A stretch of DNA of 64,000 bases from Rhodoferax potami. GTDB lineage: Bacteria > Pseudomonadota > Gammaproteobacteria > Burkholderiales > Burkholderiaceae_C. The translations under genes and the position numbers were made by a program. Positions within the stretch are counted from its first letter, which is position 1, and the number at the start of each line of letters is the position of its first letter. The stretch covers positions 1,385,001 through 1,449,000 of the forward strand of contig NZ_JAVBIK010000001.1 in the NCBI RefSeq assembly GCF_032193805.1. Direction: 5' to 3'. The notes under the pieces are model-generated. The model searched no databases, was not told the origin of the DNA, and was given only the letters and a program-made list of their open reading frames with translations. Below are positions 55,253 to 64,000 of this stretch, one piece after another.

Positions 55253-55579
55253 ATGCGTAACGAACAAATCCTCGCCGAGATCCGCGAAGCCAACATGACC
55301 TACCTCATGCTGGCGCAAACTCTCATCCGTCAAGACAAAGCCGAAGCCCTGTTCCGCTTGGGCATGTCGGAAGAAGCTGCCGACATGATCGGCGCACTCT
55401 CCCCCGCCCAGATCATGCGCATTGCCTCCGGCAACATGCTGCTGTGCCGCTTCCGTGTCGATGACGACATCGTCTGGAACCTACTGACCAACCACTCGGT
55501 CAACAAAGTGGACAACGACGCCACCACCAAGCTGCACGCCAGCATCCTGATGGCCGGCCGCTTCGCAGAAGCCGTCTGA
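55253..55579 (+). CDS. flhD: FlhD flagellar master regulator subunit
   Basis: A 108-residue FlhD that forms a hetero-oligomer with FlhC to activate class-2 flagellar promoters. Typical sequence is NMTYLMLAQTLIRQDKAEAL followed by FRLGMSEEAADMIGALSPAQ. AGGAG precedes the ATG. Cotranscribed with flhC, 41 bases downstream. Confidence 0.96.
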   Translation: MRNEQILAEIREANMTYLMLAQTLIRQDKAEALFRLGMSEEAADMIGALSPAQIMRIASGNMLLCRFRVDDDIVWNLLTNHSVNKVDNDATTKLHASILMAGRFAEAV

Positions 55580-55620
55580 CCCCACCCAAGCCCGAACCGA
55601 TTTAGTCCAGGAGCAGCACC

Positions 55621-56160
55621 ATGGCAACCCAGAAAAGTGTTTTGAACGATTCCAAGCAAGTGGAACGCGCAGTGTCTTTGATTCAGCTGGGCGCGCGCCT
55701 GCAAGTGCTGGAGAGCGAAACCGAGTTGTCGTATGAACGCCTGCTGCGCCTGTACAAAGAAGTGGCAGGCCGCTCACCGAGCAAAGGCCAACTGCCTTTC
55801 TCGACCGAATGGTTCCTGACCTGGCAGCCCAACATCCACGCGTCTCTCTTCCAGAACACCTATGAGTACCTGACCAAGGTCAGCGCCATGGAGGACATCG
55901 ACGCCATCATGGCGGCCTACCGCCTCTATACCGAGCAAATCTCCGCCTGCGGAGTGGAGCCTTTGTTGTCCATCACCCGCGCATGGCGCTTGGTGAAGTT
56001 CATTGACAACAATATGTTGTCCATGACCAAGTGCTCCAAGTGCGGTGGGCACTTTGTTTCTGAAGCCTATGAAAACTCGCGTCATTTTGAGTGCGGCCTC
56101 TGCAGCCCCCCTGCCCGCGCCGGAAAAGGTGCTTCCACCGGTGGCATACTGCTCCACTAA
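55621..56160 (+). CDS. flhC: FlhC flagellar master regulator subunit
   Basis: The 179-residue DNA-binding partner of FlhD. The C-terminal zinc site is visible as CSKCGGHFV and FECGLC (four cysteines), preceded by LSITRAWRLVKFIDNNMLSM. Length is slightly below the enteric FlhC. GGAG precedes the ATG. The FlhD4C2 complex is expected to control fliE, the fliF and fliL operons and flhB. Confidence 0.97.
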   Translation: MATQKSVLNDSKQVERAVSLIQLGARLQVLESETELSYERLLRLYKEVAGRSPSKGQLPFSTEWFLTWQPNIHASLFQNTYEYLTKVSAMEDIDAIMAAYRLYTEQISACGVEPLLSITRAWRLVKFIDNNMLSMTKCSKCGGHFVSEAYENSRHFECGLCSPPARAGKGASTGGILLH

Positions 56161-56220
56161 GCTACTAATTTGATAGCACTTAGTGCATATATCTATTGAG
56201 CACCAAGCCTATTTGAAGAC
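56161..56220 (+). repeat. Dispersed hairpin repeat, copy 3
   Basis: Directly after the flhC stop. GCTACTAATTTGATAGC, then a GTGC...GAGCAC part, then GCCTATTTGA, in the same order as copies 1 and 2. It may end or stabilise the flhDC transcript. Confidence 0.55.
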
Positions 56221-56225
56221 ATAGT

Positions 56226-56252
56226 CAAACCATGGGCTACTGCGGGCGATAT
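56226..56252 (+). promoter_or_regulatory. Probable sigma-28 promoter of motAB
   Basis: CAAACCAT-N11-GGCGATAT. The -10 matches at 6 of 8, the -35 at 4 of 8 including AAA, and the spacing is exact. It is about 70 bases before motA, a class-3 gene in other bacteria. Confidence 0.5.
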
Positions 56253-56323
56253 GATCGTACTGGGCCCGAAAAGCCCCGCTGTTCAACCCTTGAGGCCCAC
56301 GACCTCCCTGTCACAATGAAACT

Positions 56324-57181
56324 ATGTTTGTAATCATCGGTTGGGTTGTTACGCTCGGTCTGCTGTTTGGGCTCTTTATCGCTCACGGCGGAAATGTGGG
56401 TCCCATCATTAAGGCACTGCCTTGGGAAATGGGGATGATCGGAGGCGCGACGGTGGGCGCGTTTCTGGTGAACAACCAGATGAAGGTCATCAAGGCCACC
56501 ATGAAGGGGCTAGGCGCTTGCTTCAAAGGGAGCAAGTACTCCAAAGCCCGCTACATGGAACTGTTGGCTTTGTTGTTCGACATTTTGCAAAAGGCCCGTA
56601 AAGAAGGGCTGATGGCCATCGAAAAAGACGTCGAAGAGCCCGAACAGTCCGAAATTTTCAAGAAGTATCCGACCGTGGGCTCCGACCACCATGTGGTGGA
56701 ATTCATCACGGACTATCTGCGCATGATGGTTTCGGGCAACTTGAATGCCCACGAAATCGAGTCCATCATGGACAGCGAGATCGAAACACACCACCACGAA
56801 GAACATGCTGCGGTATCTGCCATTCAACGTGTGGCGGGTGGATTGCCTGCATTCGGCATCGTGGCTGCGGTGCTGGGGGTGATTAAAACCATGGGCAGCG
56901 TGGGCCAACCGCCTGCCGTGTTGGGCGGGATGATCGGCTCGGCGCTCGTAGGAACGTTTTTGGGTATTTTGCTGGCCTACGCCTTCGCAGAGCCACTCGC
57001 AGGGCTCTTGGAGCAAAAGAACGAAGAGGCCGGCAAAGAACTCCAGTGCATCAAGACCGTGTTGCTGGCGAGCATGCAAGGCTACAACCCTTCCACCGCC
57101 ATCGAATTCGGCCGCAAAGTGCTGTACTCCACTGAGCGCCCGACCTTCGGCGAACTGGAAGCGCATGTCAAAAAGAAATAA
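56324..57181 (+). CDS. motA: MotA flagellar stator protein
   Basis: A 285-residue proton-channel stator protein. Four transmembrane segments are visible (N-terminal pair around VIIGWVVTLGLLFGLFIA and GMIGGATVGAFLV; C-terminal pair around LPAFGIVAAVLGVIKTMG and LVGTFLGILLAYAFAEPL). The cytoplasmic loop has the charged region KARYMELLALLFDILQKARK that contacts FliG. Followed by motB after 18 bases. Confidence 0.97.
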   Translation: MFVIIGWVVTLGLLFGLFIAHGGNVGPIIKALPWEMGMIGGATVGAFLVNNQMKVIKATMKGLGACFKGSKYSKARYMELLALLFDILQKARKEGLMAIEKDVEEPEQSEIFKKYPTVGSDHHVVEFITDYLRMMVSGNLNAHEIESIMDSEIETHHHEEHAAVSAIQRVAGGLPAFGIVAAVLGVIKTMGSVGQPPAVLGGMIGSALVGTFLGILLAYAFAEPLAGLLEQKNEEAGKELQCIKTVLLASMQGYNPSTAIEFGRKVLYSTERPTFGELEAHVKKK

Positions 57182-57199
57182 AAGCAGGAGCTTCTGAGC

Positions 57200-58141
57200 A
57201 TGGCCGGAGACGCCAAGAAACTCCAACCCATCATCATCAAGCGGGTGAAGAAGGGCGGCCACGCCGCGCATGGTGGTGCCTGGAAGATTGCGTACGCCGA
57301 CTTTGTGACGGCCATGATGGCCTTTTTCTTGTTGATGTGGCTGCTTGGCAGCACCACAGAGGGCGACAAGAAAGGCATTTCCGACTATTTCCAATCGCCA
57401 CTCAAAGTAGCACTGCAAGGCGGTGCCGGCGCGGGTGCCAGCAACAGCATCATTACCGGCGGAGGCAACGACTTAACCCAGTCCGCCGGACAATCCAAAC
57501 GGGGTGAGGGCACCGACTCCAAAGCCAAGAAGAGCGCTGGCGACCAGCGCAAAATTGAACGGGCAAAAAAAGATGCCCAAACCTTGGCCGCCGTGGCCGC
57601 GAAAATCGCCAGCAGCATATCGAGCAACCCGAAGATGGCGGAGTTCAGCTCGCAGATCAAGCTTGAGATCACACCGGACGGACTCCTGATCCAAATTGTG
57701 GACGACCAGCGCCGCCCCATGTTCGACATCGGCAGTTCAGCGGTAAAGCCCTATATGCGAGAGATCCTGAAGGAAATCGGGGTAACCTTAACTGATATAG
57801 ACAACAAAATCAGCTTGGACGGCCATACCGATCAAACCCCTTACGGGAATGCAGCACGCGGATACAGTAACTGGGAGCTTTCCGCGGACCGGGCTAATGC
57901 CAGTCGCCGCGAATTGATTGCGGCCGGGATGCCCGAAGACAAGTTGGCGCGAGTGGTCGGGATGGCCTCGAGTTTGTTGGCAGACCCGCAAAACCCCTTG
58001 AGTGCCGCAAACCGGCGCATTAGTATCTTGGTTATGACCAAAGAGGCCGAGGAACGGCTGTTGAGCGGAGCGGCGATCCCACTGGAAAATGAGGTGGAAA
58101 CAGCCGAGCCCGTGGTGGAAAGCAAAAAAGCCAGTCCATGA
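57200..58141 (+). CDS. motB: MotB flagellar stator protein
   Basis: A 313-residue stator partner of MotA. The single transmembrane helix carries the proton-binding aspartate D34 (AYADFVTAMMAFFLLMWLLG). The periplasmic OmpA-like domain anchors to peptidoglycan (ISLDGHTDQTPYG, ELSADRANASRREL, NRRISILVM). AGGAG lies upstream of the ATG. Confidence 0.97.
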   Translation: MAGDAKKLQPIIIKRVKKGGHAAHGGAWKIAYADFVTAMMAFFLLMWLLGSTTEGDKKGISDYFQSPLKVALQGGAGAGASNSIITGGGNDLTQSAGQSKRGEGTDSKAKKSAGDQRKIERAKKDAQTLAAVAAKIASSISSNPKMAEFSSQIKLEITPDGLLIQIVDDQRRPMFDIGSSAVKPYMREILKEIGVTLTDIDNKISLDGHTDQTPYGNAARGYSNWELSADRANASRRELIAAGMPEDKLARVVGMASSLLADPQNPLSAANRRISILVMTKEAEERLLSGAAIPLENEVETAEPVVESKKASP

Positions 58142-58200
58142 AATCTCTAAAATTCAGTCATACTCGTTAAAATCAAAAATCGTACGGTCAAAGGTTATTT

Positions 58201-58590
58201 ATGTCTAAAGAATTGCGCTTTCTCATCGTTGACGATTTCTCCACCATGCGACGTATCGTGCGTAACCTCTTGAAAGAAAGCGGCTACGCTGACGCCGATG
58301 AGGCGGAAGACGGTGTAGCGGCTCTACAAAAACTGCGCAACGCGACCTTTGATTTTGTGGTCAGCGATATCAACATGCCCAATATGAACGGGTTCCAGTT
58401 GCTCGCTGAAATCAAAAAAGACGAGAAACTCAAACATATTCCGGTTCTGATGGTGACGGCAGAAGCCCGTAAAGAAGACATCGTGCTCGCGGCCCAGCAA
58501 GGCGCGTCGGGGTACATCGTCAAGCCTTTCACGAAGGCCACCCTGGAGGACAAGGTCAACCATATTCTCACCAAGATGGGATTGAAATAA
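58201..58590 (+). CDS. cheY: CheY chemotaxis response regulator
   Basis: A 129-residue canonical Che[19 protein letters not shown], phosphoacceptor D56 in [26 protein letters not shown] and GYIVKPF. It is the same length as enteric CheY and closer to it than the 3380 copy. Two bases separate it from cheZ, so this is the likely motor-controlling CheY. AAAGG precedes the start. Confidence 0.97.
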   Translation: MSKELRFLIVDDFSTMRRIVRNLLKESGYADADEAEDGVAALQKLRNATFDFVVSDINMPNMNGFQLLAEIKKDEKLKHIPVLMVTAEARKEDIVLAAQQGASGYIVKPFTKATLEDKVNHILTKMGLK

Positions 58591-58592
58591 TC

Positions 58593-59228
58593 ATGTCGAC
58601 CGAACCCACTCCCTCCACACCGACACTCAGCACGGTAGAAGTCCACCAGCAATTAGGCGCTTTGACGCGGCAGCTGCATGACTCGTTGAACGGGTTGGGG
58701 CTCGCTGACAAAGTGAAGGACTGGGCAGGCGAATTGCCAGATGCCAAAAGCCGTTTGTCCTACATCGCAAGATTAACGGGTCAGGCTGCTGAAAAAGTGC
58801 TCAACCAGGTAGACCAGGCCAAAGAACAGCACGACTTTATTGCAGCAGAAACACGCCGCATCGGCGAGCTCATCGTCAAAGATCCCGTGGCGGCAGTCGC
58901 CAAGGGCCACGTGATGAACTTCATCAACGATGTAGACCAAGCCAGCAAAAAGGTGGACGGACACCTCACCGAGATCATGATGGCGCAAGATTTTCACGAC
59001 CTCACAGGTCAGGTGATTGCCAAAGTCGTCAATCTGGCAGCAACGATTGAAGAGCAGTTGGTGTTGTTGTTGCTACAAACTGCCCCGCCCGAAGCCGCGG
59101 CCAAAGCAGCACCACCGTCAGAATATGTGCCGGCACTTGCCGGGCCTGTGGTCGATGGTCAATCCAACCAGGAAGTCGTGACCGATCAGTCGCAAGTGGA
59201 CGATTTGCTGGCAAGTCTCGGCTTCTAA
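58593..59228 (+). CDS. cheZ: CheZ CheY-P phosphatase
   Basis: A 211-residue CheZ. The catalytic segment is MMAQDFHDLTGQVI with D136 and Q140. A long four-helix bundle surrounds it, and the C-terminal peptide QVDDLLASLGF docks CheY. Pairing with cheY at 58201 is the standard arrangement. Confidence 0.96.
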   Translation: MSTEPTPSTPTLSTVEVHQQLGALTRQLHDSLNGLGLADKVKDWAGELPDAKSRLSYIARLTGQAAEKVLNQVDQAKEQHDFIAAETRRIGELIVKDPVAAVAKGHVMNFINDVDQASKKVDGHLTEIMMAQDFHDLTGQVIAKVVNLAATIEEQLVLLLLQTAPPEAAAKAAPPSEYVPALAGPVVDGQSNQEVVTDQSQVDDLLASLGF

Positions 59229-59239
59229 ACAGACCGGAT

Positions 59240-59264
59240 GAAGGGGCAGAAAGCCCTTCTTTTC
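59240..59264 (+). terminator. Terminator after cheZ
   Basis: GAAGGGGC-AGAAA-GCCCTTC forms a 7-bp stem with one bulged G, followed by TTTT. It separates the motAB-cheYZ unit from flhB. Confidence 0.7.
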
Positions 59265-59268
59265 ACCC

Positions 59269-59295
59269 TTTAGTTTCAGAGGGTGCTCGCGACAA
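59269..59295 (+). promoter_or_regulatory. Possible sigma-28 element before flhB
   Basis: TTTAGTTT-N11-CGCGACAA, 11 of 16 consensus positions with exact spacing; the -35 is identical to that before flhD. flhB is usually a class-2 gene, so this may be a second promoter or chance. Confidence 0.3.
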
Positions 59296-59322
59296 TGGTG
59301 AGAACGAAAGAGTCTCACCACC

Positions 59323-60477
59323 ATGGAACAAGGCAGTCAAGATCGCAATTTACCGGCCTCCGAAAGGAAGCTGAAAAAAGCACGTGACGACGGCCAGGTC
59401 AGTCGCTCGCAGGACCTGACCCACTTGGGGGTGCTCGGCGCGGGCGCATTGGCCGTTCTCTCCCTCTCCCCCATTTTGTTTGAACAGCTCAAACTCAGCA
59501 TGATCCAGCAGCTGAGTTTTGATGCGGACACGGTTCGCCGGACGGGAACCATGGTGCAACGCTTGGGTGATGCCAGCATCATTGGTACGGCCGGATGTGT
59601 CGCATTCGCAGCGATTGTCATGACAGCTGCCATTTTGTCGGCTGTTGCCTCTGGAGGCTGGGTTCAGAGTCTGAAGCCCTTGATGCCCGATTTTTCGCGG
59701 CTCAACCCGCTCTCAGGCTTTGCCAATCTCTTTTCTAAAAAGAAGTTCCTCGACACGGCCAAGATGATGTTGATGACGGGCATCTTGTTCGCCATCGCGG
59801 TGGGCTTCCTCAAATCCGGCATGCAAGAAATGGCGGCCATGTTGTTGCAGCCCTCACCGGCGGCCATTGCTCAACTCATGAAGTGGATGGTCAGCGGTCT
59901 CGGGCTGATGCTATTGGTCATTCTTCTCGCCGCGATGGTCGATGTACCGCTGCAACTTTTCTTGCACAAAGACCAGATGAAGATGTCGCACCAAGAGGTG
60001 AAAGAGGAAGGCAAAGAGACCGACGGTAACCCGCAGCTCAAAGGGAAGATCCGGCAGAAACAACGCGAAATGGCGCAAAAGAGCAGCGTCGGTGCCGTGC
60101 CCAAAGCGGACTTCATCGTGATGAACCCGACCCACTTTGCCGTCGCGATCCGCTATGACGAAGCCACGATGCGGGCTCCCCGCGTCATCTCCAAAGGTGC
60201 AGACCTTTTGGCTATGCGGATTCGCGATGTCGCCAAGCAGCACTCGATCCCGGTACTGCAGTCGCCCATGTTGGCGCGGGCACTGTATGCCAACGCCGAG
60301 CTTGACCAGGACATTCCGGCAACCCTGTACACCGCCGTAGCCCAGGTTCTGGCCTACGTCTATCGCTTGCGCGCAGCTCTGCGGGGCGAAGGCGTCATGC
60401 CCTCCGAAGTGCCGCAGCCCTTCGTGCCCCCTGAACTCGACCCCCTGTCCAAGACCGTGAAGGCATCCAACCTATGA
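59323..60477 (+). CDS. flhB: FlhB flagellar export switch protein
   Basis: A 384-residue export gate component with four transmembrane helices and a cytoplasmic domain. The autocleavage motif NPTH is at residues 268-271 (FIVMNPTHFAVAIRYD). Cleavage there lets FliK switch export from hook to filament proteins. The N-terminus has the usual KKARDDGQVSRSQDL. Overlaps flhA by four bases. Confidence 0.97.
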   Translation: MEQGSQDRNLPASERKLKKARDDGQVSRSQDLTHLGVLGAGALAVLSLSPILFEQLKLSMIQQLSFDADTVRRTGTMVQRLGDASIIGTAGCVAFAAIVMTAAILSAVASGGWVQSLKPLMPDFSRLNPLSGFANLFSKKKFLDTAKMMLMTGILFAIAVGFLKSGMQEMAAMLLQPSPAAIAQLMKWMVSGLGLMLLVILLAAMVDVPLQLFLHKDQMKMSHQEVKEEGKETDGNPQLKGKIRQKQREMAQKSSVGAVPKADFIVMNPTHFAVAIRYDEATMRAPRVISKGADLLAMRIRDVAKQHSIPVLQSPMLARALYANAELDQDIPATLYTAVAQVLAYVYRLRAALRGEGVMPSEVPQPFVPPELDPLSKTVKASNL

Positions 60478-62555
60478 ACGCCCAACTCAAATCTTTCCAG
60501 CAGTGGTACGCCTCCAATGCTGGGGTGATGCAAGGCGCGGCAGCGCCTATGCTTGTGGTCGCTATTCTGGCCATGATGGTGCTTCCCATGCCCCCGCTGT
60601 TGCTGGACATGTTCTTCACCATCAATATTGCAGTGGCATTGATGGTGATGATGGTGGCTGCCTACATGATCCGCCCGCTGGACTTTGCCGCTTTCCCCTC
60701 GGTGTTGTTGCTGACCACCCTGATGCGCCTTTCCTTGAACGTCGCTTCCACCCGGGTTGTGCTGCTCGAGGGCCACACAGGGCCGGGTGCTGCGGGCGCT
60801 GTGATTGAAGCCTTCGGCCATTTTTTGATCGGTGGTAACTTTGCGGTCGGTTTGATCGTTTTTGCGATTCTGGTGGTCATCAACTTTGTCGTGATTACCA
60901 AGGGCTCTGAGCGGATTGCAGAAGTTTCGGCACGATTCACGCTGGACGCCATGCCCGGTAAACAAATGGCGGTGGATGCCGACCTGAACGCCGGCCTGAT
61001 TGACGAAAAAGAAGCCAAACGACGCCGTGCTGAAATCGGCGAGGAAGCCGAGTTCTTTGGCTCGATGGACGGTGCATCCAAATTCGTACGGGGCGACGCT
61101 ATTGCCGGGATTTTGATTTTGCTGATCAACATCTTCGGGGGCTTCGCCATCGGCATCTTGCAACACGATTTGAGTGCATCCCAGGCAGCCAACACTTACA
61201 TCCTGCTGGCAGTGGGTGACGCGCTCGTTGCTCAGATTCCAGGCTTGCTGATTTCCGTGGCCGCTGCCATGGTGGTGTCACGGGTGGGCAAAGACAAGGA
61301 CATCGGCAAACAAATCGTGGGCCAGATGTTTGTGTCCCCCAAGGTGCTTGGTATCACTGCGGCCATCATGATCATTTTGGGCTTGATCCCCAACATGCCG
61401 CATTTTGTGTTTTTGAGCATTGGCGCGGTGCTCGCCTACGGTGCTTGGGTGCTTGGCAACAAACCGGTTCCAACTGAAGCTGATACAGCCCCTGCGGCCC
61501 CCACTGGCGACGGCGACGCCACCTGGGATGACCTGCAGCCGGTGGATCAACTGGGCCTGGAACTGGGCTACCGCCTGATTGCATTGGTGGACAAAACACG
61601 CCAGGGCGACCTGCTGAACCGGATCAAAGGTGTGCGCCGTAAGTTTGCACAAGAGGTGGGCTTCCTGCCGCCATCGGTACACGTCCGGGACAACCTGGAG
61701 CTCAAGCCCAGCGCTTACCGGATCACACTGCGCGGCGTCATCGTCGGCGAGGGGGAAGCATTTCCCGGCAACTACCTGGCCATCAATCCCGGTGGTATTA
61801 CCACCCCGCTAATCGGCACTGCCACCACCGACCCCGCGTTTGGACTCCCCGCACACTGGATCGATGAACGCCAGAAGGAAGCCGCACAAATGGCCGGATT
61901 TACGGTGGTTGATTCTGAGACCGTCATGGCAACCCATTTGTCACACTTGATGCAAGTCCAGGCCTCCAAGCTCTTGAGCCGGACAGAAACACAACAACTG
62001 GTGGAACACGTGGCGAAACTGGCTCCTAAACTCATTGAAGAGGTCGTCCCCAAGATGGTGTCGATTGCCGTCTTCCAAAAGGTGCTGCAGCTGCTTTTGG
62101 ATGAGTCGGTGCACATCCGGGATATTCGCACCATCATCGAGTCGATTGCAGAGCATGCCCCCTCTACTACAGACCCTGCTGAGCTGGCCAAGCGTGTTCG
62201 CGTGGCACTGTCGCCCGCCATCGTTCAACAGATTTACGGGCCGACACGTGAACTCAATGTCATCGCCATCGACCCCGGCCTTGAGCGGCTGTTGGTGCAA
62301 GCCTTGGGCAGTGCATCCGGATCTGCTTTGGATCCGGGCGTAGCCGACATGCTCAGCCGTAATGCCGCAGAAACAGCGATGAAGCAAGAAGAGGTGGGCG
62401 TACCAGCCTGCCTGCTGGTGCCAGACCAGATCCGCAGCGCGATTTCCCGCCTGGTCCGCCGCGTCGCACCCCGCTTGCAAGTGCTTGGTCACAGTGAAAT
62501 TCCAGAAACCCACACTATCCGTATCGGTCCGATTTTGAGAGGCGCCACATCATGA
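60474..62555 (+). CDS. flhA: FlhA flagellar export gate protein
   Basis: A 693-residue FlhA with about eight N-terminal membrane helices (PMLVVAILAMMVLPMPPLLL, LMRLSLNVASTRVVLLEGHT, INIFGGFAIGILQHDLSASQ) and a large cytoplasmic domain from about residue 335 (DLQPVDQLGLELGYRLIALV). It converts the proton gradient into export. Overlaps flhF by four bases. Confidence 0.97.
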   Translation: MNAQLKSFQQWYASNAGVMQGAAAPMLVVAILAMMVLPMPPLLLDMFFTINIAVALMVMMVAAYMIRPLDFAAFPSVLLLTTLMRLSLNVASTRVVLLEGHTGPGAAGAVIEAFGHFLIGGNFAVGLIVFAILVVINFVVITKGSERIAEVSARFTLDAMPGKQMAVDADLNAGLIDEKEAKRRRAEIGEEAEFFGSMDGASKFVRGDAIAGILILLINIFGGFAIGILQHDLSASQAANTYILLAVGDALVAQIPGLLISVAAAMVVSRVGKDKDIGKQIVGQMFVSPKVLGITAAIMIILGLIPNMPHFVFLSIGAVLAYGAWVLGNKPVPTEADTAPAAPTGDGDATWDDLQPVDQLGLELGYRLIALVDKTRQGDLLNRIKGVRRKFAQEVGFLPPSVHVRDNLELKPSAYRITLRGVIVGEGEAFPGNYLAINPGGITTPLIGTATTDPAFGLPAHWIDERQKEAAQMAGFTVVDSETVMATHLSHLMQVQASKLLSRTETQQLVEHVAKLAPKLIEEVVPKMVSIAVFQKVLQLLLDESVHIRDIRTIIESIAEHAPSTTDPAELAKRVRVALSPAIVQQIYGPTRELNVIAIDPGLERLLVQALGSASGSALDPGVADMLSRNAAETAMKQEEVGVPACLLVPDQIRSAISRLVRRVAPRLQVLGHSEIPETHTIRIGPILRGATS

Positions 62556-64000
62556 ACGTCCAACGCTTTACAGCCGCCACCTCACGCGAAGCGTTAGCCA
62601 AGGCCCGCCAGGCCTTTGGTGAGGGCACCCTTATCCTGTCCAACCGCCCAACAGCGAATGGCGTAGAAGTCGTTGCCACCGCTGAAGACAGCTTGGCCAC
62701 CCTCGACGCGGCAGTCAGTCGCACCGCCGCCCGCTCGGGTGGAAGCCCTCAACAACGGCAGCAGCCCCCCAGCTACCGCGAAGTGGCAAGCAAAGTGGAA
62801 GAGGACGCGGAGCAGCTGGCAATGAGCACCCTCTCCTTCCAAGACTACGTGCGGGAGCGCATGTTGCGCCGCCGGGCCGAGGCACAGCAGATCCCTGTCT
62901 TGCAGCCCGAAGTGACTTCCATGCCGATGCCCACCCCGGCGCCCGTGCCGCTCGAGCGCCCGCAACCCACTTTGACACAGCGCATTGCGATCGACATCGA
63001 GTCGCAGCCCAAGCGGGCGGCCCCCGTGCGGCAAACCGCGCCCGCGCCGCAAGCGCCGGCAGTGAACAAAATCGTCATGGACGAGTTGCACGCCATGAAG
63101 GAACTGATCGAGGACCGTTTCAACACCCTCACCTGGTTGGGTCAAGCGAAACAAAATCCGATCCAGTCCAACATGATGCTCAAGATGATCCGGGCCGGCT
63201 ACTCGCCGACGCTGTCACGGGCGATCTTGGAGCGCTTGCCAGATGACATGGATGCACCCGAATCCGTACGTTGGGTGATGGACGTGCTGGAACGTAACCT
63301 GCATACCGATGCCGCCATTCCGGCACTCCATGAAGAGGGTGGCGTGTTTGCACTCATGGGTGCCACAGGGGTGGGCAAAACCACCACAGCGGCCAAACTC
63401 GCGGGCTTGTGCGCGCGGACCCATGGCCCCGGCAGCGTAGGTCTGATCACCTTGGACACTTACCGCATAGGCGCCCACGAACAACTGCGGGCTTATGGAA
63501 AGATGCTGGGCGTAGTGGCCCACCTCGCCCATGACAAAGCGGCCTTGCAAGACTTGCTGGGCCTCCTCTCCAACAAAAAAATGGTGTTGATTGACACCAC
63601 CGGCATCGCACCGCGGGACCCCCGCAAACGCGAGCTGCTGGAGTTGCTCGACCTTCCGGAGATCAAACGCCTGTTGGTTCTGAATGCCGGAGGCCATGGG
63701 GACACCATGGACGAAGCTGTGGCCTGCTTCAAAACCGGAGAAACACAGCAAGTCATCCTGTCGAAGACCGATGAAGCGGTCAAACTCGGACCCTCCATCG
63801 ATGCCTGCATTCGCCACCAATTGATGTTGCGGGGCACCACTACTGGTCAACGCGTCCCCGAAGACTGGGAAGCTGCAGTTGCCAGCAAGTTGGTCCGCAC
63901 CTCCATGCGGAGCACGGGGGCTTCTGCCTACGACCCGAAAACGACCGATCTGGGCTTTTTCTTCAGCCAACCAGCCAACACCACTGCACACAAGGGGCGT
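62552..64000 (+). CDS. flhF: FlhF SRP-like GTPase (C-terminus outside window)
   Basis: FlhF is an SRP-family GTPase that sets flagellum position and number, usually polar. The visible 483 residues comprise the N-terminal B domain (MNVQRFTAATSREALAKARQ), a Pro-rich linker, the N domain and the GTPase domain with LMGATGVGKTTTAAKLAG, DTYRIGAHEQLRAYG, VLIDTTGIAPRD and LSKTDEA. The frame is still open at the right edge. FlhG would normally follow. Confidence 0.97.
   Translation, partial: MNVQRFTAATSREALAKARQAFGEGTLILSNRPTANGVEVVATAEDSLATLDAAVSRTAARSGGSPQQRQQPPSYREVASKVEEDAEQLAMSTLSFQDYVRERMLRRRAEAQQIPVLQPEVTSMPMPTPAPVPLERPQPTLTQRIAIDIESQPKRAAPVRQTAPAPQAPAVNKIVMDELHAMKELIEDRFNTLTWLGQAKQNPIQSNMMLKMIRAGYSPTLSRAILERLPDDMDAPESVRWVMDVLERNLHTDAAIPALHEEGGVFALMGATGVGKTTTAAKLAGLCARTHGPGSVGLITLDTYRIGAHEQLRAYGKMLGVVAHLAHDKAALQDLLGLLSNKKMVLIDTTGIAPRDPRKRELLELLDLPEIKRLLVLNAGGHGDTMDEAVACFKTGETQQVILSKTDEAVKLGPSIDACIRHQLMLRGTTTGQRVPEDWEAAVASKLVRTSMRSTGASAYDPKTTDLGFFFSQPANTTAHKGR

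Overview
The window is from a flagellated, chemotactic betaproteobacterium. The FlhDC master regulators, the CheZ-containing chemotaxis set, the fliEFGHIJKLMNOPQR order, the G+C-rich sequence and a small hairpin repeat family all suggest Burkholderiales, most probably a Rhodoferax-like member of Comamonadaceae. The genus is an inference. I saw no rRNA, tRNA or CRISPR array.

Layout. (1) 1-4228, minus strand: chemotaxis operon with a small CheZ-like gene, cheY, cheA, cheW and cheR (cheR runs off the left edge). (2) 4395-10732, plus strand: a histidine kinase with an N-terminal receiver domain, then a NarL/LuxR-type response regulator broken by two insertion sequences. These are an IS66-family element (5543-8013, 8-bp target duplication) and an IS21-family element (8099-10199, 4-bp target duplication). 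Removing both elements and one copy of each duplication restores an exact 209-codon frame. (3) 10736-21982: flagellar basal body, C-ring and export genes, fliR to fliF on the minus strand and fliE divergent. (4) 22255-48950: an accessory island inside the flagellar locus. It encodes a 4,777-residue protein made of about 100 RTX-like repeats with a type I secretion C-terminus, a triple-domain TPR/glycosyltransferase-like protein, two FkbM-type methyltransferases, a second TPR/glycosyltransferase-like protein, and a type I secretion set (ABC transporter, membrane fusion protein, TolC-like protein with a frameshift). (5) 49046-54931: fliT, fliS, fliD and flagellin fliC on the minus strand, with a second flagellin divergent. 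(6) 55253-64000, plus strand: flhDC, motAB, cheYZ, flhB, flhA and flhF (cut by the right edge).

How it fits together. FlhDC should activate the basal-body and export genes. FliA (sigma-28) should fire the late promoters, and good matches to TAAAGTTT-N11-GCCGATAA lie before fliC, the second flagellin and fliD. A match with a perfect -10 also lies before flhDC itself, which suggests feedback from the late class onto the master regulator. The island looks like a system that makes, modifies and exports a giant cell-surface or secreted protein. Its secretion genes follow fliT on the same strand, so they may share flagellar transcription.

The least ordinary features are the giant repeat protein with its putative modification and export set, an apparently exact 1,248-bp in-frame internal duplication in the TPR/glycosyltransferase-like gene, the frameshift in the TolC-like gene, and the doubly interrupted response regulator beside an intact kinase.
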